The translations under genes and the position numbers were made by a program. From Halichondria panicea (lineage: Eukaryota; Porifera; Demospongiae; Suberitida; Halichondriidae): a stretch of 64,000 bases of DNA. The notes under the pieces are model-generated. The model searched no databases and had not been told where the DNA came from. It worked only from the letters and a program-made list of their open reading frames with translations. This document shows positions 1 to 15,190 of this stretch, in pieces (the first letter of the stretch is position 1; each line of letters begins with the position of its first letter). The DNA lies in contig NC_087389.1 of assembly GCF_963675165.1 (NCBI RefSeq), forward strand, positions 1,274,001 through 1,338,000. Reading direction: 5' to 3'.

Positions 1-1516
1 CAGGGTCCTCAAAGATCCAGCCGTCCTCTTGGTTACGCAGACCACCCAAAACTGCACACAATCAGTTAAGTTGAAGTATACACACTCAATATACACATAT
101 CTACTATTCACCCCAGTCCTTTGCTAACTGCCAAACAATTTTAATCGTGTAAGAATGTATGCTAAATAATGCGATTAAAAATCACTTCCCCACACAAGAC
201 TAAACAACACACACACACAATGGTTACACTATAACACTGACTCACTCTTGTACATGGCAGTGGTGAGCTCGTTCCTCTCCTCAACTAGTAGGGTATCTGT
301 GAAAGCAGACTCAATGGCTGCCTTCCTTCGTCCGGTGAGCTCCCCACTCATAGCCTTCTCCCAGTTCTCCTCTTCAGCCTCTCTCTGCTTAGATTGCTGC
401 TCCTCCCGTGACTTGCGTCTCTGGAGAGCCTCCTCTCGTTTTTGTTGCCTTTTTTTATCGGCTTCCTCCTCGGCCAATCGCTGCTCTTCAGCATCGATTT
501 TCCTCATTTCCTCTCTCTCCATTTCTCTCTCCATAGCCATCAGTTTATCCTGTGAGGAGACACAACTAGTTTTACTATCTCTTCAATTGTAACCCTTCTC
601 TCAAACGCTACTGTACAGCACTAGCTATTGAGTGCAGGGAAAGATATACACGTACACAAGACAGTTTGAACACAAATTCCAGACATAGCTGTCCCATTAA
701 CGCAACAAAACTGTATAATTTATGTACACACACCATTTCATCTTTTTCGGCAGCTTTGACGGCAATTCTGTCTGAGGTTCTACGCGGTAACTCTGCAAGG
801 AGTTTCCTTTTCTCCTCTTTGTGCTTCACCCCGTCCAAGTACTCTATGTGAGGGAGGAGTTCTGAGAGATTGCTAAAAAGGAGACGAACATCTTTGAGCT
901 TGACACGGGCGAATGAATCGGTGAACTCCTCCCACTCCTCGAGGCTATCAAACACGACACTCCATCCAGTGGTGCTGGTAGCTGTGCTCAGTCTGGGTGT
1001 ACTGGTTTGCGAGCTGATAGGTGTCTCCCTGTATAAGAAAAACAGAAGAAGTGATACTTCAAATCCACATGCACAAAACATAACAACTCAGTCTTGCACA
1101 CACATAGCCTCGTTCCCAGCCTCATTGTCTCTAAAATAACGCTAGGCCGCCAACTAGTTCGTTCTATTAAAGAAAAATCGGCCTGGGAACGAGGCTAGCA
1201 CACACACTGTCAATACATATTGACTGCATGCACTCCACTTACTGACTGTCCTGGGTCTCTGGTTCTGACCCACCCTCTTCATTCTCCTCAGGGGTGCTCC
1301 GCTCTTTGACCTTACGCCTACCAGGAGTGCCACGCCCCTTTCCGGCCTTCCCAGGGGTGGTCTTGCCTCGCCCCTTTTTTGTATCGTCAGACACCTCTTT
1401 CTTTTTCTTTTTCTTTGGCTCCTCCTTGTAGAGCCTCATTCCAAAGAAGTGCCAGTAAGTGTTGCCATCTTGATCCTTACCTAGAGGGTCTAATCTTAGA
1501 CTGGTTCCATCCATAC

Positions 1517-1589
<73 letters not shown>

Positions 1590-2381
1590 TGGGAGGGGGG
1601 GGGGACAAAAGTTTAGGGGCGGACAACTCTGTGCAAGATACATTGTCTCACAACATGTATTGCGTATGCAATCTATGACTTCGGGGTCAGTAGAAGCACC
1701 GTACAGGTTTCATTTACTGGGCTATTTATTACTGCCAGCAAATAATAGTTACCTCAATTTGATACACTGTACAAGCCATGCAATGGCAGCTTACTCTGAG
1801 TAATTCAGCAATGTCGTCAAGTTCCAGCCTCCAGTGACAGAGCTTGTGTAGTATATCCACTTTGGTTCTGATGCTCAAGTCTTTGTACGGCTTGTTCCCC
1901 GAGAAAGGATTCCATTTCTGGCCCAAATTTTCACAACGCCATTCGAAATGCAGCTTTAGAAAGAACTCCCAATTCTCAGAGCTGTATTGAATTTTGTGGT
2001 ACAGACATAGATAATGTAATCAACACCCCCAAAGATAAGTGTAAGTGATACCATGTACCCATGCCACCATTCAAGAGTCCCATTCACAGCTACATAGTGC
2101 AACAAACTCACTTTATGTCCTTGCCTACAATCCCGTTCAGAAATACACAGTAGAGTTCCACCAAGATACTTGATGGATTCGGGGAGCAATCAAGCAGTAA
2201 GGCATCCTCTAGTTCCTACAGTATAACAACAAACAAAGTGGTTATAATCAGACTCTTTCTTAGGAGGGAGAGGGGGTGACCATGGAACGTACCTCAATTT
2301 CGACGGGTGGTAGTTTGAAGGGCTTTTGGAAGATGTGGCAGTAGTGGGCTATGCATGGAACCTCCCACCAGCTACGAATCT
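1..2381 (-). CDS. CECR2: CECR2-like chromatin remodelling subunit, partial
   Basis: CECR2 is the bromodomain partner of ISWI-type ATPases (CERF complex) in the nucleus. Exons read on the minus strand at about 2293-2381, 2113-2215, 1795-1981, 1243-1517, 734-1028, 246-549 and 1-51. The first recognisable exon encodes SWWEVPCIAHYCHIF; later come the paired-tryptophan stretch ending in GNTYWHFFGMRLYKEEP, a Lys-rich segment, and a long Glu/Arg/Lys helix. Exon 1-51 begins the bromodomain (about LRNQEDGWIFEDP), so most of the bromodomain and the C-terminus lie outside the window. The start-codon exon upstream of 2381 was not found; phase requires it to end with one base completing a Glu codon. The order and spacing match vertebrate CECR2 well. 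The neighbour is NAT10, head to head. Confidence 0.9.
1105..1197. mobile_element. 93-bp MITE-like element with 15-bp TIRs
   Basis: The ends TAGCCTCGTTCCCAG (1105-1119) and CTGGGAACGAGGCTA (1183-1197) are exact reverse complements. The same 9 bases, GCACACACA, flank it at 1096-1104 and 1198-1206, as expected of a target-site duplication, although the flank is low in complexity. It lies in a CECR2 intron and encodes nothing. A duplication of 8-9 bp would suit a hAT- or Mutator-type non-autonomous element; this class is inference. Confidence 0.75.
1519..1583. repeat. (TG)n microsatellite at CECR2 acceptor
   Basis: Uninterrupted TG array. In the sense of CECR2 it is (CA)n running straight into the CAG acceptor of the exon 1243-1517, so the array itself replaces the usual polypyrimidine tract. 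Confidence 0.95.
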
Positions 2382-3026
2382 CTGCACACAATGAATATCC
2401 ATTTTAGCATTTAAATAGCTCATTATTGGATTTCGTATAACTTTTTGTTTACAAATCGTTTACAACCACTAAAGTGAGGATCTCTCCAAATGCACTACCA
2501 CTCATAGGAGGTGGCTATACAATTACTCTAGTACTGTTACAAAGCTATCACCAGACAACACACAAAAGCAGGTACCCTAGGTCAATTATCATAGCTCAAT
2601 AATGAATTAGATCATATGGTCCAAAGTAGTGTAAGTGTGCATGTAGCCTCACTGTCCATAGCTTGTGGCTGAATGAACTGTCTTCAAGAGAAAGCTTCAC
2701 AAACTTGAGCTCAGAGGGTATGTTTGTATTTGTAGTAATTAGCTTGTGGACGTTGATCCAAAGAGTTGCTTCAAACTTGGAAACCTTTCAAAACTGATTT
2801 ACTATCACTCTTGTATCCTGGAGAGTTGCACAAAGCTTGAATCCATCACAGAAAACGCCACCTTTCTCTACTGAAGAGTTGCACTTTCAGAAGACCTAGA
2901 TTACGGAGCGAAAAACGGATTTTTGCACTTTACTAGGACGACCTTTACCCTAAAACCCACGTGGACCTACTCCAGCTTTTGTGAGCACTATTATCACATT
3001 TATCTAGCTTACTTCAGACCAAGAGA
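2382..3026. promoter_or_regulatory. Divergent CECR2/NAT10 upstream region
   Basis: This gap holds the unlocated first exon(s) of CECR2 and the shared upstream region of the two genes. About 80 bp before the NAT10 start (2937-2950) lies GACGACCTTTACCC, the reverse complement of GGGTAAAGGTCGTC. Almost the same word recurs in two other divergent promoters of the window (19291-19304 and 26674-26687). No TATA box is obvious. Confidence 0.5.
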
Positions 3027-6000
3027 ATGCCTCTAAAGAAAGTTGACAGTCGTATCAAGACCCTGATAGAGAATGGAGTAGCCCTCAGACAGAGATCCTT
3101 GTTTGTGGTTGTTGGGGACAAGGGCAGAGATCAGGTAAACAGTCCCAGCAGTCCGAGTATCTTTGAATAATAAAGCACATAATCTGCTTATATAGGTTGT
3201 GATATTGCATCACATGCTATCTAAGGCTGTCATTAAGGCTCGTCCATCCGTACTGTGGTGCTATAAGAAAGAGTTGGGCTTCAGCAGGTACCACAAACTC
3301 TACTTGTGACTTGCAGCTACACTATCGATAATGTCCATGCACTTGCAGTCATAGGAGGAAGCGTATGCGTCAGCTGCAGAAGAAGATCAAGAGTGGGACT
3401 CTGGACTTAAAACAGGATGATCCATTTGAGCTATTTGTTGCAGCCACCACCATCCGCTATTGCTACTATGCTGAGACCCACAAAATCCTAGGCAACACAT
3501 ACGGCATGTGTGTTTTGCAGGTAGGGGGGTGGGGCACATCTTTATTGTGCAACATTCATAGAGATCGTTTTATTATCAGTATATAATTTTTTCCAGGATT
3601 TCGAAGCCCTTACTCCAAATTTGCTTGCCAGAACAATCGAAACTGTTGAAGGAGGAGGTGTCATTGTACTCTTGTTGCGGACACTTACCTCTCTGAAGCA
3701 GCTGTACACTATGACGATGGACGTGCATGCGCGCTATCGAACAGAGGCACACCAAGAAGTCACTGCAAGGTTTAACGAGCGATTCATCCTTTCCCTGGGC
3801 GACTGTCGACACTGCATTGTCCTGGACGACCAGCTCAATATTCTCCCCGTCTCTACGCACATGCTTCACTTTAAGCCACATCCACCCTCCAACAAGGTAT
3901 GCGTCAGTATAGGTATTGAAGTCAGCTACTAGTAACGGCTATATAAAACCTCTGTTACGATATCAATGGTGACTGTTTTTGTGTTGTGTAGGAGGAGTGT
4001 ACTGAGCTGGAGGCACTAAGAGAGTCTATGGCTGACACCCAGCCTGTAGGATCACTGCTCTCCTCTGCAAAAACCCTCGACCAGGTTTGTCAGCATGATT
4101 ATACACAACACTCTAAGCTGCTCTGGTTTTCTTGCACGCACAGGCAAAGGCTCTGCTCAAGTTTGTGGAAGCCATCTCAGAGCAGACGCTCAAATCCACT
4201 GTTACCATGACAGCAGCTAGGGGGCGTGGGAAATCGGCTACTCTGGGGCTAGCCATAGCAGCAGCTGTCTCCTTTGGGTGCGTACGGAAATGAATTATTA
4301 AATAACAAGCACGTTTATTCTTTCAGGTACTCTAATATTTTTGTGACTTCGCCCTCTCCGGAAAATTTGAAGACGTTGTTTGAGTTTGTGTTCCAAGGGT
4401 TTGATGCGGTTGGCTACTCAGAGCACGAGCATTACGAGATCGTTCAGTCGACTAACCCAGAGTTCAATAAAGCCGTTGTCCGGGTCAACGTGTTCAGTCA
4501 ACACCGACAGACCATTCAGGTGAGTGCATGGGTTTACAATAGTTAATTTGCATGAGCCATGATCCCCCTATCTATTATTGTTTTTACTGAAAATGTCCCC
4601 AAAGCCAATCTTTGATTTGAATACACAATGCTTCAGGAAAGCAGACATCCTTAGGGCAGGTTATAAGTATTTTGGATCATCTATTCAACAATCTGAAGTT
4701 GTAAAATAGTTTTGTCCGATGTAATGAAAGTTAACTGGCTGTATGATTGTCTCCATGCATGCGTGCAGTACATAGCTCCTGGTGATGGGAGTAAGCTGGG
4801 TCACGCTGAACTGGTGGTTATTGATGAGGCAGCTGCAATCCCACTTCCACTCGTACGCCAACTCCTCGGACCTCATCTCGTCTTTATGGCCTCCACCATC
4901 AACGGGTGAGTGAGTGCATGAATCCAAAAAAGATCAAAATAGAGTATGTGGTACCATGCACACGCAGGTATGAGGGGACAGGGAGATCCCTCTCGTTAAA
5001 GCTAATTAGTGAGCTTCGTCAGCAGAGTACTGGACAAGGAGCAACAGGTGAGTTCATTGTCATAGCAACCCTCCCATTGACCACACCTTCCTCTAGGTCG
5101 TGCTCTGCGTGAGACCTCTCTCTCTGAGCCGATACGTTATTCTCAAGGTGACCCCATCGAGTCCTGGTTACACACACTCCTCTGTCTCGACGTTTCCTGC
5201 CTCCCTCGAGTGGCCAGCGGAGCCCCTCCTCCTCCTGACTGTCAGCTGTATCCTCATGTCATTAGCTATATATACTGTACTTTAGTGCTCTTAAAAGTTA
5301 ATTAGCATCTTCACTTCAAGTTATTACTTGGCTTAAAAAAGTGAACGTGCTGTGAACATTGTACAAACAATTTATAATAGTCCTGTCACTTCTGTAGCTA
5401 CCGTATAGCGAAAAAATTTCGTGAGGTGCAAAATGTTATGTTTTACTACAATGTTTTACTAGCAGTTAACGTGGGTAAATTCCTACGTACCAGTATTTCA
5501 CACGTAAAGCTCTTGGTGGGTGTGGTTTCCCATTGAACCGCGAATATTAAAACCCACGAACATTGCCAAATAGCGAAAATTTGCACCTGCAAAAATTTTC
5601 CGCTATACGCTACCTTAATTGTGTCAACTATGCAAGTAATTGAAGTACATGTAGTCGCATTGCACAATACTAAAAAAATTATAGGAATGGACTTATTTGC
5701 ATGAATACGTTCCTTAACCAGTCCCTGCAGCTACTATATCAACAGAGACACACTGTTCTGTTACCACAAAGCTTCGGAGGAGTTTCTTCAGCGTCTCATG
5801 AGTCTCTACGTGTCCTCCCACTACAAGAATTCTCCTAATGACCTTCAGATGCTCTCTGACGCCCCCGCTCACCACATCTTTGTCCTTCTCGGCCCCATCT
5901 CCGCAGAAACAGTGGCTCTCCCGGAGATCTTGTGTGTGGTGCAGGTGTGTCTGGAGGGCTCCATCAGTCGGGGATCTGTGATGAGCAGTCTGGCCAGGGG

Positions 6001-9000
6001 CAAAAGGGCCTCAGGGGACCTCATACCGTGGACCATATCACAGCAAGTGAGGCATAATTATAAAACCTGTTTAATGAATGTTTGTTGAGCTTATTATTAT
6101 TGTTGGTAGTACCGGTTGTTTAATCAAAGGTTCGGGGACTCTTTCAGCTGCCATTTGAATTACATGTATTCAATTTCAACGATTTTCTGAAACCTTAGAA
6201 AAGACCCTTTCAAATGATATCATCAATGTGTTCATATTTGGGAGATGAAAAAATTTGGTCCAAAGGCCGAAAAATGGCAAATTATGGCCCTAACACAATT
6301 TTGGATTTAAACACATCGTTTGAAAGGTATCTTTCTAAAAATCATAAATAGTATGCAGTTAAAGCTGTTTAAAGATCAACAAGAACATGGTAGTATTCAA
6401 AACCATGTCAGGGCATGTGTCAGGGCATGTGTGTATCATACTAGAAATGTTTGCTGACAAGTGTAGCATCCATAGTCATACCTCATGCAATATAATAATG
6501 ACCTCAAGTCATTTGGTTCTGTTTGTTTTGCCCTATAAATGCACTGTTTTTAAGGAACTTACTTTTGTGTGGTTTTAAAGCATCACAGGAACCATGTACT
6601 GCACAATTGTCAAAGGCTTTGTGTGGGTTATACATGTATTCTCATTTTCTCAATAAACAATAGCACTATCACGTACGAAATATGATACAAAAGTTTGTCA
6701 TATGCTCTCTGGGTATTGAGCGATTGTGTGTTACAAGCCTTGACATTAAAAGCTTGCATGCTTGCACATTAATTATCTCCCAAAACAGTGTTAAATTTGG
6801 CTGTTTGCAACACATAAATTTTGTGAAGTAGCACCCTTATCTAGTATAACGATCTTTCTTATAGTGTGTGTTCTAGACGGCTAGCTTTGTATAATCGCTC
6901 TAACCACCCTCCAGTTCTCAGACGCTGACTTTGCTGGTTTGTCGGGAGCTCGTGTTGTGAGGATAGCCACTCACGCTGACTTTCAGAGCATGGGCTACGG
7001 AAGTAGAGCTCTTCAGCTTCTCAACGATTACTACTCCGGGGAGATAGCCTCGTTAACAGAGGGGCCTCCCCCCAGCCCCGCGGTAGAGCCTACAGTCACA
7101 GAGCCAGGGTTACTGAAGGAGACCATTGCCCCCCGGTCACACCTACCCCCCCTTCTGACCAAGCTGTCGGACCGCCCCCCAGAGGAACTGGATTACTTGG
7201 GAGTGTCGTTTGGTCTGACTGCACAACTAATGAAGTGAGTATTTCTGTAAATACACGTGCGGTTATTCTGGTGTACTGATTTGGGAGGCCATGCATGGGC
7301 ATGGTTGATTAATTGATTAATTGACCTAGTGGACCTCTTGTTTATGCCTTCGTTTTGACTGCTATTGTAATGCACTGTAGGTTCTGGTCAACCAATGGCT
7401 TCCTCCCGGTCTACCTACGTCAAACCACAGTGAGTTGCACTTTGAACTGTGTAACCTTAATCCGTATTTGTATACACACTAGGAAACGTATTGTCATTCA
7501 ATAATTATATTATTCACACGTACGTATAGAATGATTTGACTGGTGAGCACTCGTGCATTATGATCAGGACACTACGAGAGGGGGAGTGGCTACAACACTA
7601 CAATAAAGGTACGTGTACTCTTGTGAGTCTCGATCACTCATAGAGATATTTCTCTGCAGATTTCAGGAAACGAATGTTGTCGTTGCTAGCGTACCAGTTT
7701 AGGGAGTTTCCCCCGAGTCTATCTCTGTCACTATTGCAGAACAAACATAGCAAGAGCTCGGAAGGTACAAATAAATTATTGTCCCCCATTTAGCCACTTT
7801 TATTTTATTTATTATCACCGATCTTTGATCATGATGTATATGTAGAGAGGTTCCTATTTCTAATCTGAGAGTATAATTGTACGGCTTGTGTTTATGTGCA
7901 GCCATAACAACTGCTGAGCTGAGCTCTCTGTTCTCACCCCACGACCTGAAACGCCTCGAGCAATACTCTCGTAATCTTGTCGACTACCACCTGGTCATAG
8001 ACCTTCTCCCTGCAAGTATGTTCATGCAGTACTGCATTGTCTATGTGCCCCGTACTAAATAGTGTGTCTGTAACTCATTCACATTTTTGTAATGGGCTGT
8101 TCTAAAATGAATCCGTGGTTTTTCTGTAGCAACAGCATATAAGGTAGTGTTTGTATGGGAGGGGTTTGTTGTAGACTAACTGTTGGCTATCTGTTATAAC
8201 GTGCAAAGATTAAAGGTGTGGCTTCCGGTAAGCAGTCAACCCACGAAATTTATTCATCGAAATGCTTTAGAGGCCATTCCACGAAATTTTTGCGCATACG
8301 GTATACACCAAATCGATAATACATTGTACAATTCTTGCAGTTTCTCGACTCTATTTTGGAGGGAGGTCAGCGTTCAAGCTCTCAGCTGTGCAGTCTGCTA
8401 TTCTACTGGGTCTTGGTCTACAGCACAAGACAGTGGATCAGTTACAGGTCCGTGCACAGCACATGATCTAGCTACTATACATGTAGTTATCACAATATAA
8501 TTATGTTTATTTTATCGCTAAATTTGGCTTATCTCGTTTATTTGATATGTCTTCAATGACATTTCATTCATGCTTTGGTCATTTTGTATGTATACGTGTT
8601 GCTAGGTGTAGAATTTATTTTCTGACACTAAAATACACACCTTAATGTCCACACACCACACAGAAAGAGCTGGACCTTCCTTCTGGACAAATCCTGGGTT
8701 TGTTCAATCGTCTCACGCACAAATTTGTGCAACTTTTCAAATCGCTACAAGAGAGTGCAGTGGACATAGCCACACCCACTGTGACTAATCTCCAACCTTT
8801 GAAGAAAACCATTGACGAGGAGTTGGTAAGCAAACAAGGGGCAACTAGCTACTAGCTGTGACCTTAATTCTATCTGTCCTTACAGAGCACCTCTGCCGAC
8901 AAGACATTGGAGAGTGTGGACTTATCGCAGTAAGACATTTACCTTCTAATACTGTATAGAGGGATATTTCGAGGGTATAAATGTTTGCGGTTTTCGTGGA

Positions 9001-9914
9001 TTAGGCATGTACCGTGAACATTTATAACTGAATTTAATATCGCGTGCATTCATGCTGTAACTTTTTACAGTATGAATGCATGCGATATTAAATTTGCAGT
9101 AATATGGTATAAATGTTGCTACTATTTTTAATCCCCGAAAACCTTTCTAAAGGCATTTCCGCAAAAATGTACACCCTCGAAATATACCCGCTATACGGTA
9201 ATCTATCCTACACACAATTTGATACAGATTGATAGTGCATGTACGTCTCGTCACTGTGTGTGTACAGGTACTCTGTGTGTGGTGGGGACTGGGGGTTGAC
9301 TGATACCACGCCCTCTATTGTCTCCGTGGCAAGGTAAACAGCATGCTATTGATGTAATGCCTCACTTATAAATGTGCATACGGCATCTAGCTTGAAGAAT
9401 CGTTAGAAGTTAAGTGGTTTTTCTTTCCCCTAAAGCACGTACTATTGCATGACGTTATTCATGCCTTATTAGATGTGTATCCCTTTTTGTATTCATGAGA
9501 GAATTGATAGCTATAATAATATATAACAAACCTGTGCCCCTTATGGCTTTGTGTCCTGACAACATTGAATATAAGCCATCTATATATAATCACTAATAAC
9601 CATATGCAATGAAATACACAGCTGCTTTAATTTTGTTGTAAAATGAGAGCCTGAGGGGTGTCTTTACCACCACCCTCTAGACAGTGTGTAGTACTATACA
9701 CAGTTTGGGGTTGTCTGCCTGGGATTGTGTGTATACTTGTACAAGGCCACTGTGGTAGTACTGAACTGTGCCCCTGGGTTATCACATTTCAAGGAATGCT
9801 TCCATATGTCATGCATCTGTACTTGTTCATGCATGCAGGTCAGCTGATCCTATCAAGCGTAAAATAACTCCCTCCCACTCCAAATCAGTCAAGAAATTTA
9901 GAAAGAACAAGTGA
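3027..9914 (+). CDS. NAT10: RNA cytidine acetyltransferase NAT10
   Basis: Acetylates cytidine in 18S rRNA and tRNA (N4-acetylcytidine) using acetyl-CoA and ATP, in the nucleolus. About 21 exons can be read, from MPLKKVDSRIKTLIENGVA at 3027 to the basic tail ending KKFRKNK at 9914. Key parts: N-terminal DUF1726-type domain (exons to about 4.1 kb), helicase-like domain with Walker A ARGRGKS (about 4.2 kb) and Walker B VVIDEAAAIPLP (about 4.8 kb), and GNAT fold with VRIATHADFQSMGYGSRALQ (6939-7020). A C-terminal tRNA-binding part follows (LPSGQILGLFNRLTHKFVQ, 8.7 kb). The predicted length is close to the usual 1,000 or so residues. Introns at 5.3-5.7, 6.05-6.91 and 8.93-9.26 kb carry repeats. 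A polyadenylation signal AATAAA lies at about 9960. The gene is convergent with the HIPK-like kinase. Confidence 0.97.
5399..5612. mobile_element. MITE family A, copy 1 (NAT10 intron)
   Basis: The element starts TACCGTATAGCG and ends CCGCTATACGCTA, which form a terminal inverted repeat. The interior shares long blocks with the element at 57390-57628, for example GGTGGGTGTGGTTTCC and CCAGTATTTCA. About 214 bp, no coding potential. Calling it a MITE rests on the inverted ends, the size and several copies in the window. Confidence 0.7.
6046..6913 (+). repeat. Long NAT10 intron with family B repeat
   Basis: This 868-bp intron separates the exon ending DLIPWTISQQ from the GNAT exon. Its first half (about 6134-6400) resembles repeats at 34.8, 58.8 and 62.8 kb: GATTTTCTGAAA, AATTATGGCCC, TTTGGATTTAAACACATC and TTTGAAAGG occur in the same order. 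I see no gene in the remainder. Confidence 0.55.
8205..8305. repeat. Partial MITE family A-like fragment
   Basis: In a NAT10 intron. The stretch has ACCCACGAAATTT, CCACGAAATTTTTGCGC and a terminal ATACGGTA, echoing the right half of the elements at 5.4 and 57.4 kb. The other end is not recognisable. Confidence 0.4.
8950..9200. mobile_element. MITE family A-related element, copy with inner palindrome
   Basis: In a NAT10 intron. The outer ends ACTGTATAGAGGGATATTTCG and CGAAATATACCCGCTATACGG are inverted (imperfect) and carry the CCGCTATACGGTA end of family A. Inside, about 9036-9100, a second imperfect inverted repeat is built on TTTAATATCGCGTGCATTCA and its complement around a short loop. It is non-coding. 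Confidence 0.6.
9336..9838 (+). other. Last NAT10 intron, no further feature seen
   Basis: About 500 bp between the exon ending TPSIVSVA and the final exon (RSADPIKRKITPS). It is AT-rich; I see no convincing repeat, gene or RNA in it. Confidence 0.5.
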
Positions 9915-10160
9915 AACAGACTTATTTTTTTCTGAATCACAATCACTGTGTCATAAACTGAATAAATATCGTCATGGAATCATAGATCTGTGAACATAAA
10001 TTATAATAATAATAGTTTATTGTATTACAAATAACAGCTGGGTTGTGGTGCCATTAGATGAAAGTGCGAAACAAACATTAACACAAAACATGTTGCATCA
10101 AGTGAAAATGTTCCCTAACGATGATTACTTAGCCAATATTGAGGTAACATCCAATAGAGC

Positions 10161-12527
<2,367 letters not shown>

Positions 12528-12763
12528 CTCTGTCTCTCATAGAAGACTTGCTGAGCTCATACTCTATCTCACGGCCGTGCAAGGGAATTTCAACTCTCGA
12601 TCACCGCTGCAAGACCTTATCTCCTTTAGATGTTTGTTGCGTATAGTTACGCCCCCTCTGTGATGATCAAAGAGATTGTCGCATGTGATTCTACGCCTTG
12701 TTTTCCTTTATTGCCTCCAGCCACATGGTACTGAATAATTATTGTGGGCGTTGTCTCAAGATC
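12528..12763. promoter_or_regulatory. Bidirectional promoter, HIPK-like/UMPS
   Basis: Only 236 bp separate the two start codons. I see no TATA box. CACGGCCGTG (about 12571) is a perfect 10-bp palindrome that could bind a dimeric factor. Promoter function is inferred from the head-to-head arrangement. Confidence 0.6.
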
Positions 12764-15102
12764 ATGAAGATGAAGGAACTGGTTGCTCAACTGTTTGACA
12801 TTGGGGCTATCAAGTTTGGTCAATTCACCCTCAAATCAGGGATCCAATCTCCAGTATACTTTGATCTGAGGCTCATTGTCTCTTATCCACCTTTGCTGGT
12901 GAATACGATATTATAAGAATTATGTAACAAATTATTGCCTTGAATATTTCTGACTGGACATAAGTTGTTGGAGTCATAAGTGGGTGGTGTGGGTGTGTTG
13001 TGGTGGTACTCGTTATTCACATAGCAAGAGTTTTGTTCCTACAGGCTCAAGTTAGTGATGTTCTGTGGTCTGCTGTTTCTGAGAAAGTGGCCCAATTCCA
13101 GTCAATATGTGGTGTACCTTACACTGCACTACCCATAGCAACTGTAAGCTAATTATTCCCTCATTCCTGTACATGCATGTAACATATTAGTACATTTCCT
13201 TTTCCTTGAATTATTTACTACTTGTCTGTTGTAACTTGTAACTGTTGTTATCAAACTTGTAATACCCAAATCTTGCATAATTCCTGATGTAATCTTTCCT
13301 GTTCCCTAGCTAATGTCATCTAAGCACAATCTACCAATGCTGATCCGTAGAAAGGAAGCCAAGAGTTATGGTACCAAGGTAAACGTGTGTGGGTATTCTT
13401 GAACTGCATTAGAATGGTATCAGCAACAACATGGTTCCTTTATGGTTATGACCAAGCAATCAAACTAATACAGATGCAATTAACCCACTGTTTAGGCATC
13501 GTTCTACACAAATATTGATGCTTTAATGCACATGTAGTTGTTCACAACACACAGCGACAAATAGAGGGTATAATTGTGAAAGGGAGCAGTTGTCTTGTAG
13601 TGGAGGACGTTGTTACTAGTGGAGCGAGTGTGTTGGAAACATGTGCTGATCTGAAGCGGGTTGGGTTAAAGGTCGCTCACGTGGTAGTGCTATTGGACAG
13701 GGAGCAGGGTGGCCGAGGGAACGTGGAGAGAGAGGGGGTAGTACTGCATAGCGTTCTCACCATGTCTCAATTGATGCAGTACTTATTGGAGACTGGCAAG
13801 GTCACTAGCGAAACAGTTGACATGGTGAAAGCATTTATAAGGGAGAACAGTCAAGTCAAGATTGTTGAGAAGTGTAATCCTACTGTAAGTTCTATAATTA
13901 TATACACATTCTCTCACTCAAGTTTTCAATTTTGCTCAGATTATGTCATATACGGAGCGTTCCCAACTTGCTGCTAATCCCATTGCAAAGAAACTGCTCT
14001 CACTAATGGACTCTAAGGAGACTAACCTAGCTTTCTCGGCAGATGTGAAGACGTCACATGAGTTAGTCAAAGTAAGAGTGGGATACATTATTTAATAATC
14101 TATTCATGTGGATTTTGTACAGCTTGCAGATGCTGTTGGACCCCACATATGTATACTGAAAACACATGCTGACATTATGAGTGATTTCTCTAGGGACACA
14201 GCAGATCAATTGAAAGCTCTGGCAGAAAAACATAACTTTGTTATAATGGAAGACAGGTGTGTCTCCATTATTTAATCGGACCTACTAAAGTAGATATTTC
14301 TGATTACCAATAGTAGGAATTTGCTTTGCTGAAAATGCTGTGGGATGTTGGATGACTCCTCCACTCATGCAGGAAGTTTGCAGACATTGGTAACACAGTC
14401 CAGATGCAGTACACCCAGGAGCAGTACTGTCTGACGTCTGGGTGGGCACCATTGGTTACCTGTCATCCTCTGCCAGGCCCTGGGGTCATTGACGGACTGA
14501 TGAGTGTGGCACCTCCTGGAAGTGGGTGTGTGCTTGTGGCGGAAATGAGCTCATCGGGGACCCTTGCTGTGGGGGAGTACACTAAAGGTACAGTATGCGT
14601 TTATGGTAAAAGTTTCAAGTATATACATTATGGAGGTATGTACTTTATAGACAATCTGTCATGCTGTGCAATTTAACTATGTACACTACAGGTGCTATCT
14701 CTTTGGCTGAGTCCCGTCCCGAAAGTATTGTGGGTGTGGTTTGTAGGAATCGGCTGTCTACCTCACCAGGTCTTATTCACATGACACCAGGTAACAGCTA
14801 TCTTGCTTAGTCTATTCTTCCCGCCATGCACTCATTTGTTCTATTTTCTGTTTAGGTGTTAGAGACAAAGCCAGTGGAGACTCTCTAGGACAACAGTATA
14901 TAAGTGCTGAGACAGCTATTGGGGAAAGGCACACTGACATCATCATTGTTGGCAGAGGGATCTACTCAGTAAGCTCATGCATCACATAGTGGGTGATACG
15001 TACATAATCATCTTTTTCGTGTAGGCCCAAGACCCTGTATCAACAGCCAAAATGTACAGAGAGAAAGCTTTTCAAGCCTACAATCAAAGATTGAAAGTGT
15101 AA
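12764..15102 (+). CDS. UMPS: Uridine 5'-monophosphate synthase (OPRT-ODC)
   Basis: A bifunctional cytosolic enzyme making UMP from orotate: an N-terminal orotate phosphoribosyltransferase and a C-terminal orotidine-phosphate decarboxylase. OPRT is shown by [44 protein letters not shown] and the PRPP-binding [17 protein letters not shown] is shown by [26 protein letters not shown] and the catalytic [29 protein letters not shown] and the C-terminal [10 protein letters not shown] complete it. The Lys/Asp-Lys-Asp catalytic set is intact. The usual WADLVNAH block reads GWAPLVTCH here, with the Asp replaced by Pro. Start chosen at 12764 (MKMKELV); 12770 or an in-frame ATG at 12698 are possible. The stop is 88 bp from the convergent neighbour's stop. 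Confidence 0.96.
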
Positions 15103-15190
15103 CAGAACTGAACATAAACAGGACATAATGAAACGTGTACAAAAAGATATTCCTTATCTATTTCATGACTATGGAATGTGTTCATTGTTA

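Noticed and set aside
1239-1643. Reading through the CA array as a His-Thr tract in CECR2
   Set aside because: A good acceptor (CAG before GGTATGG) ends the array and the exon then joins in phase to the upstream one.
4560-4700. Possible family B repeat copy in a NAT10 intron
   Set aside because: CTTTGATTTGAATACAC and TCAGGAAAG faintly recall the family, but the core CCATAATTTCC block is missing.
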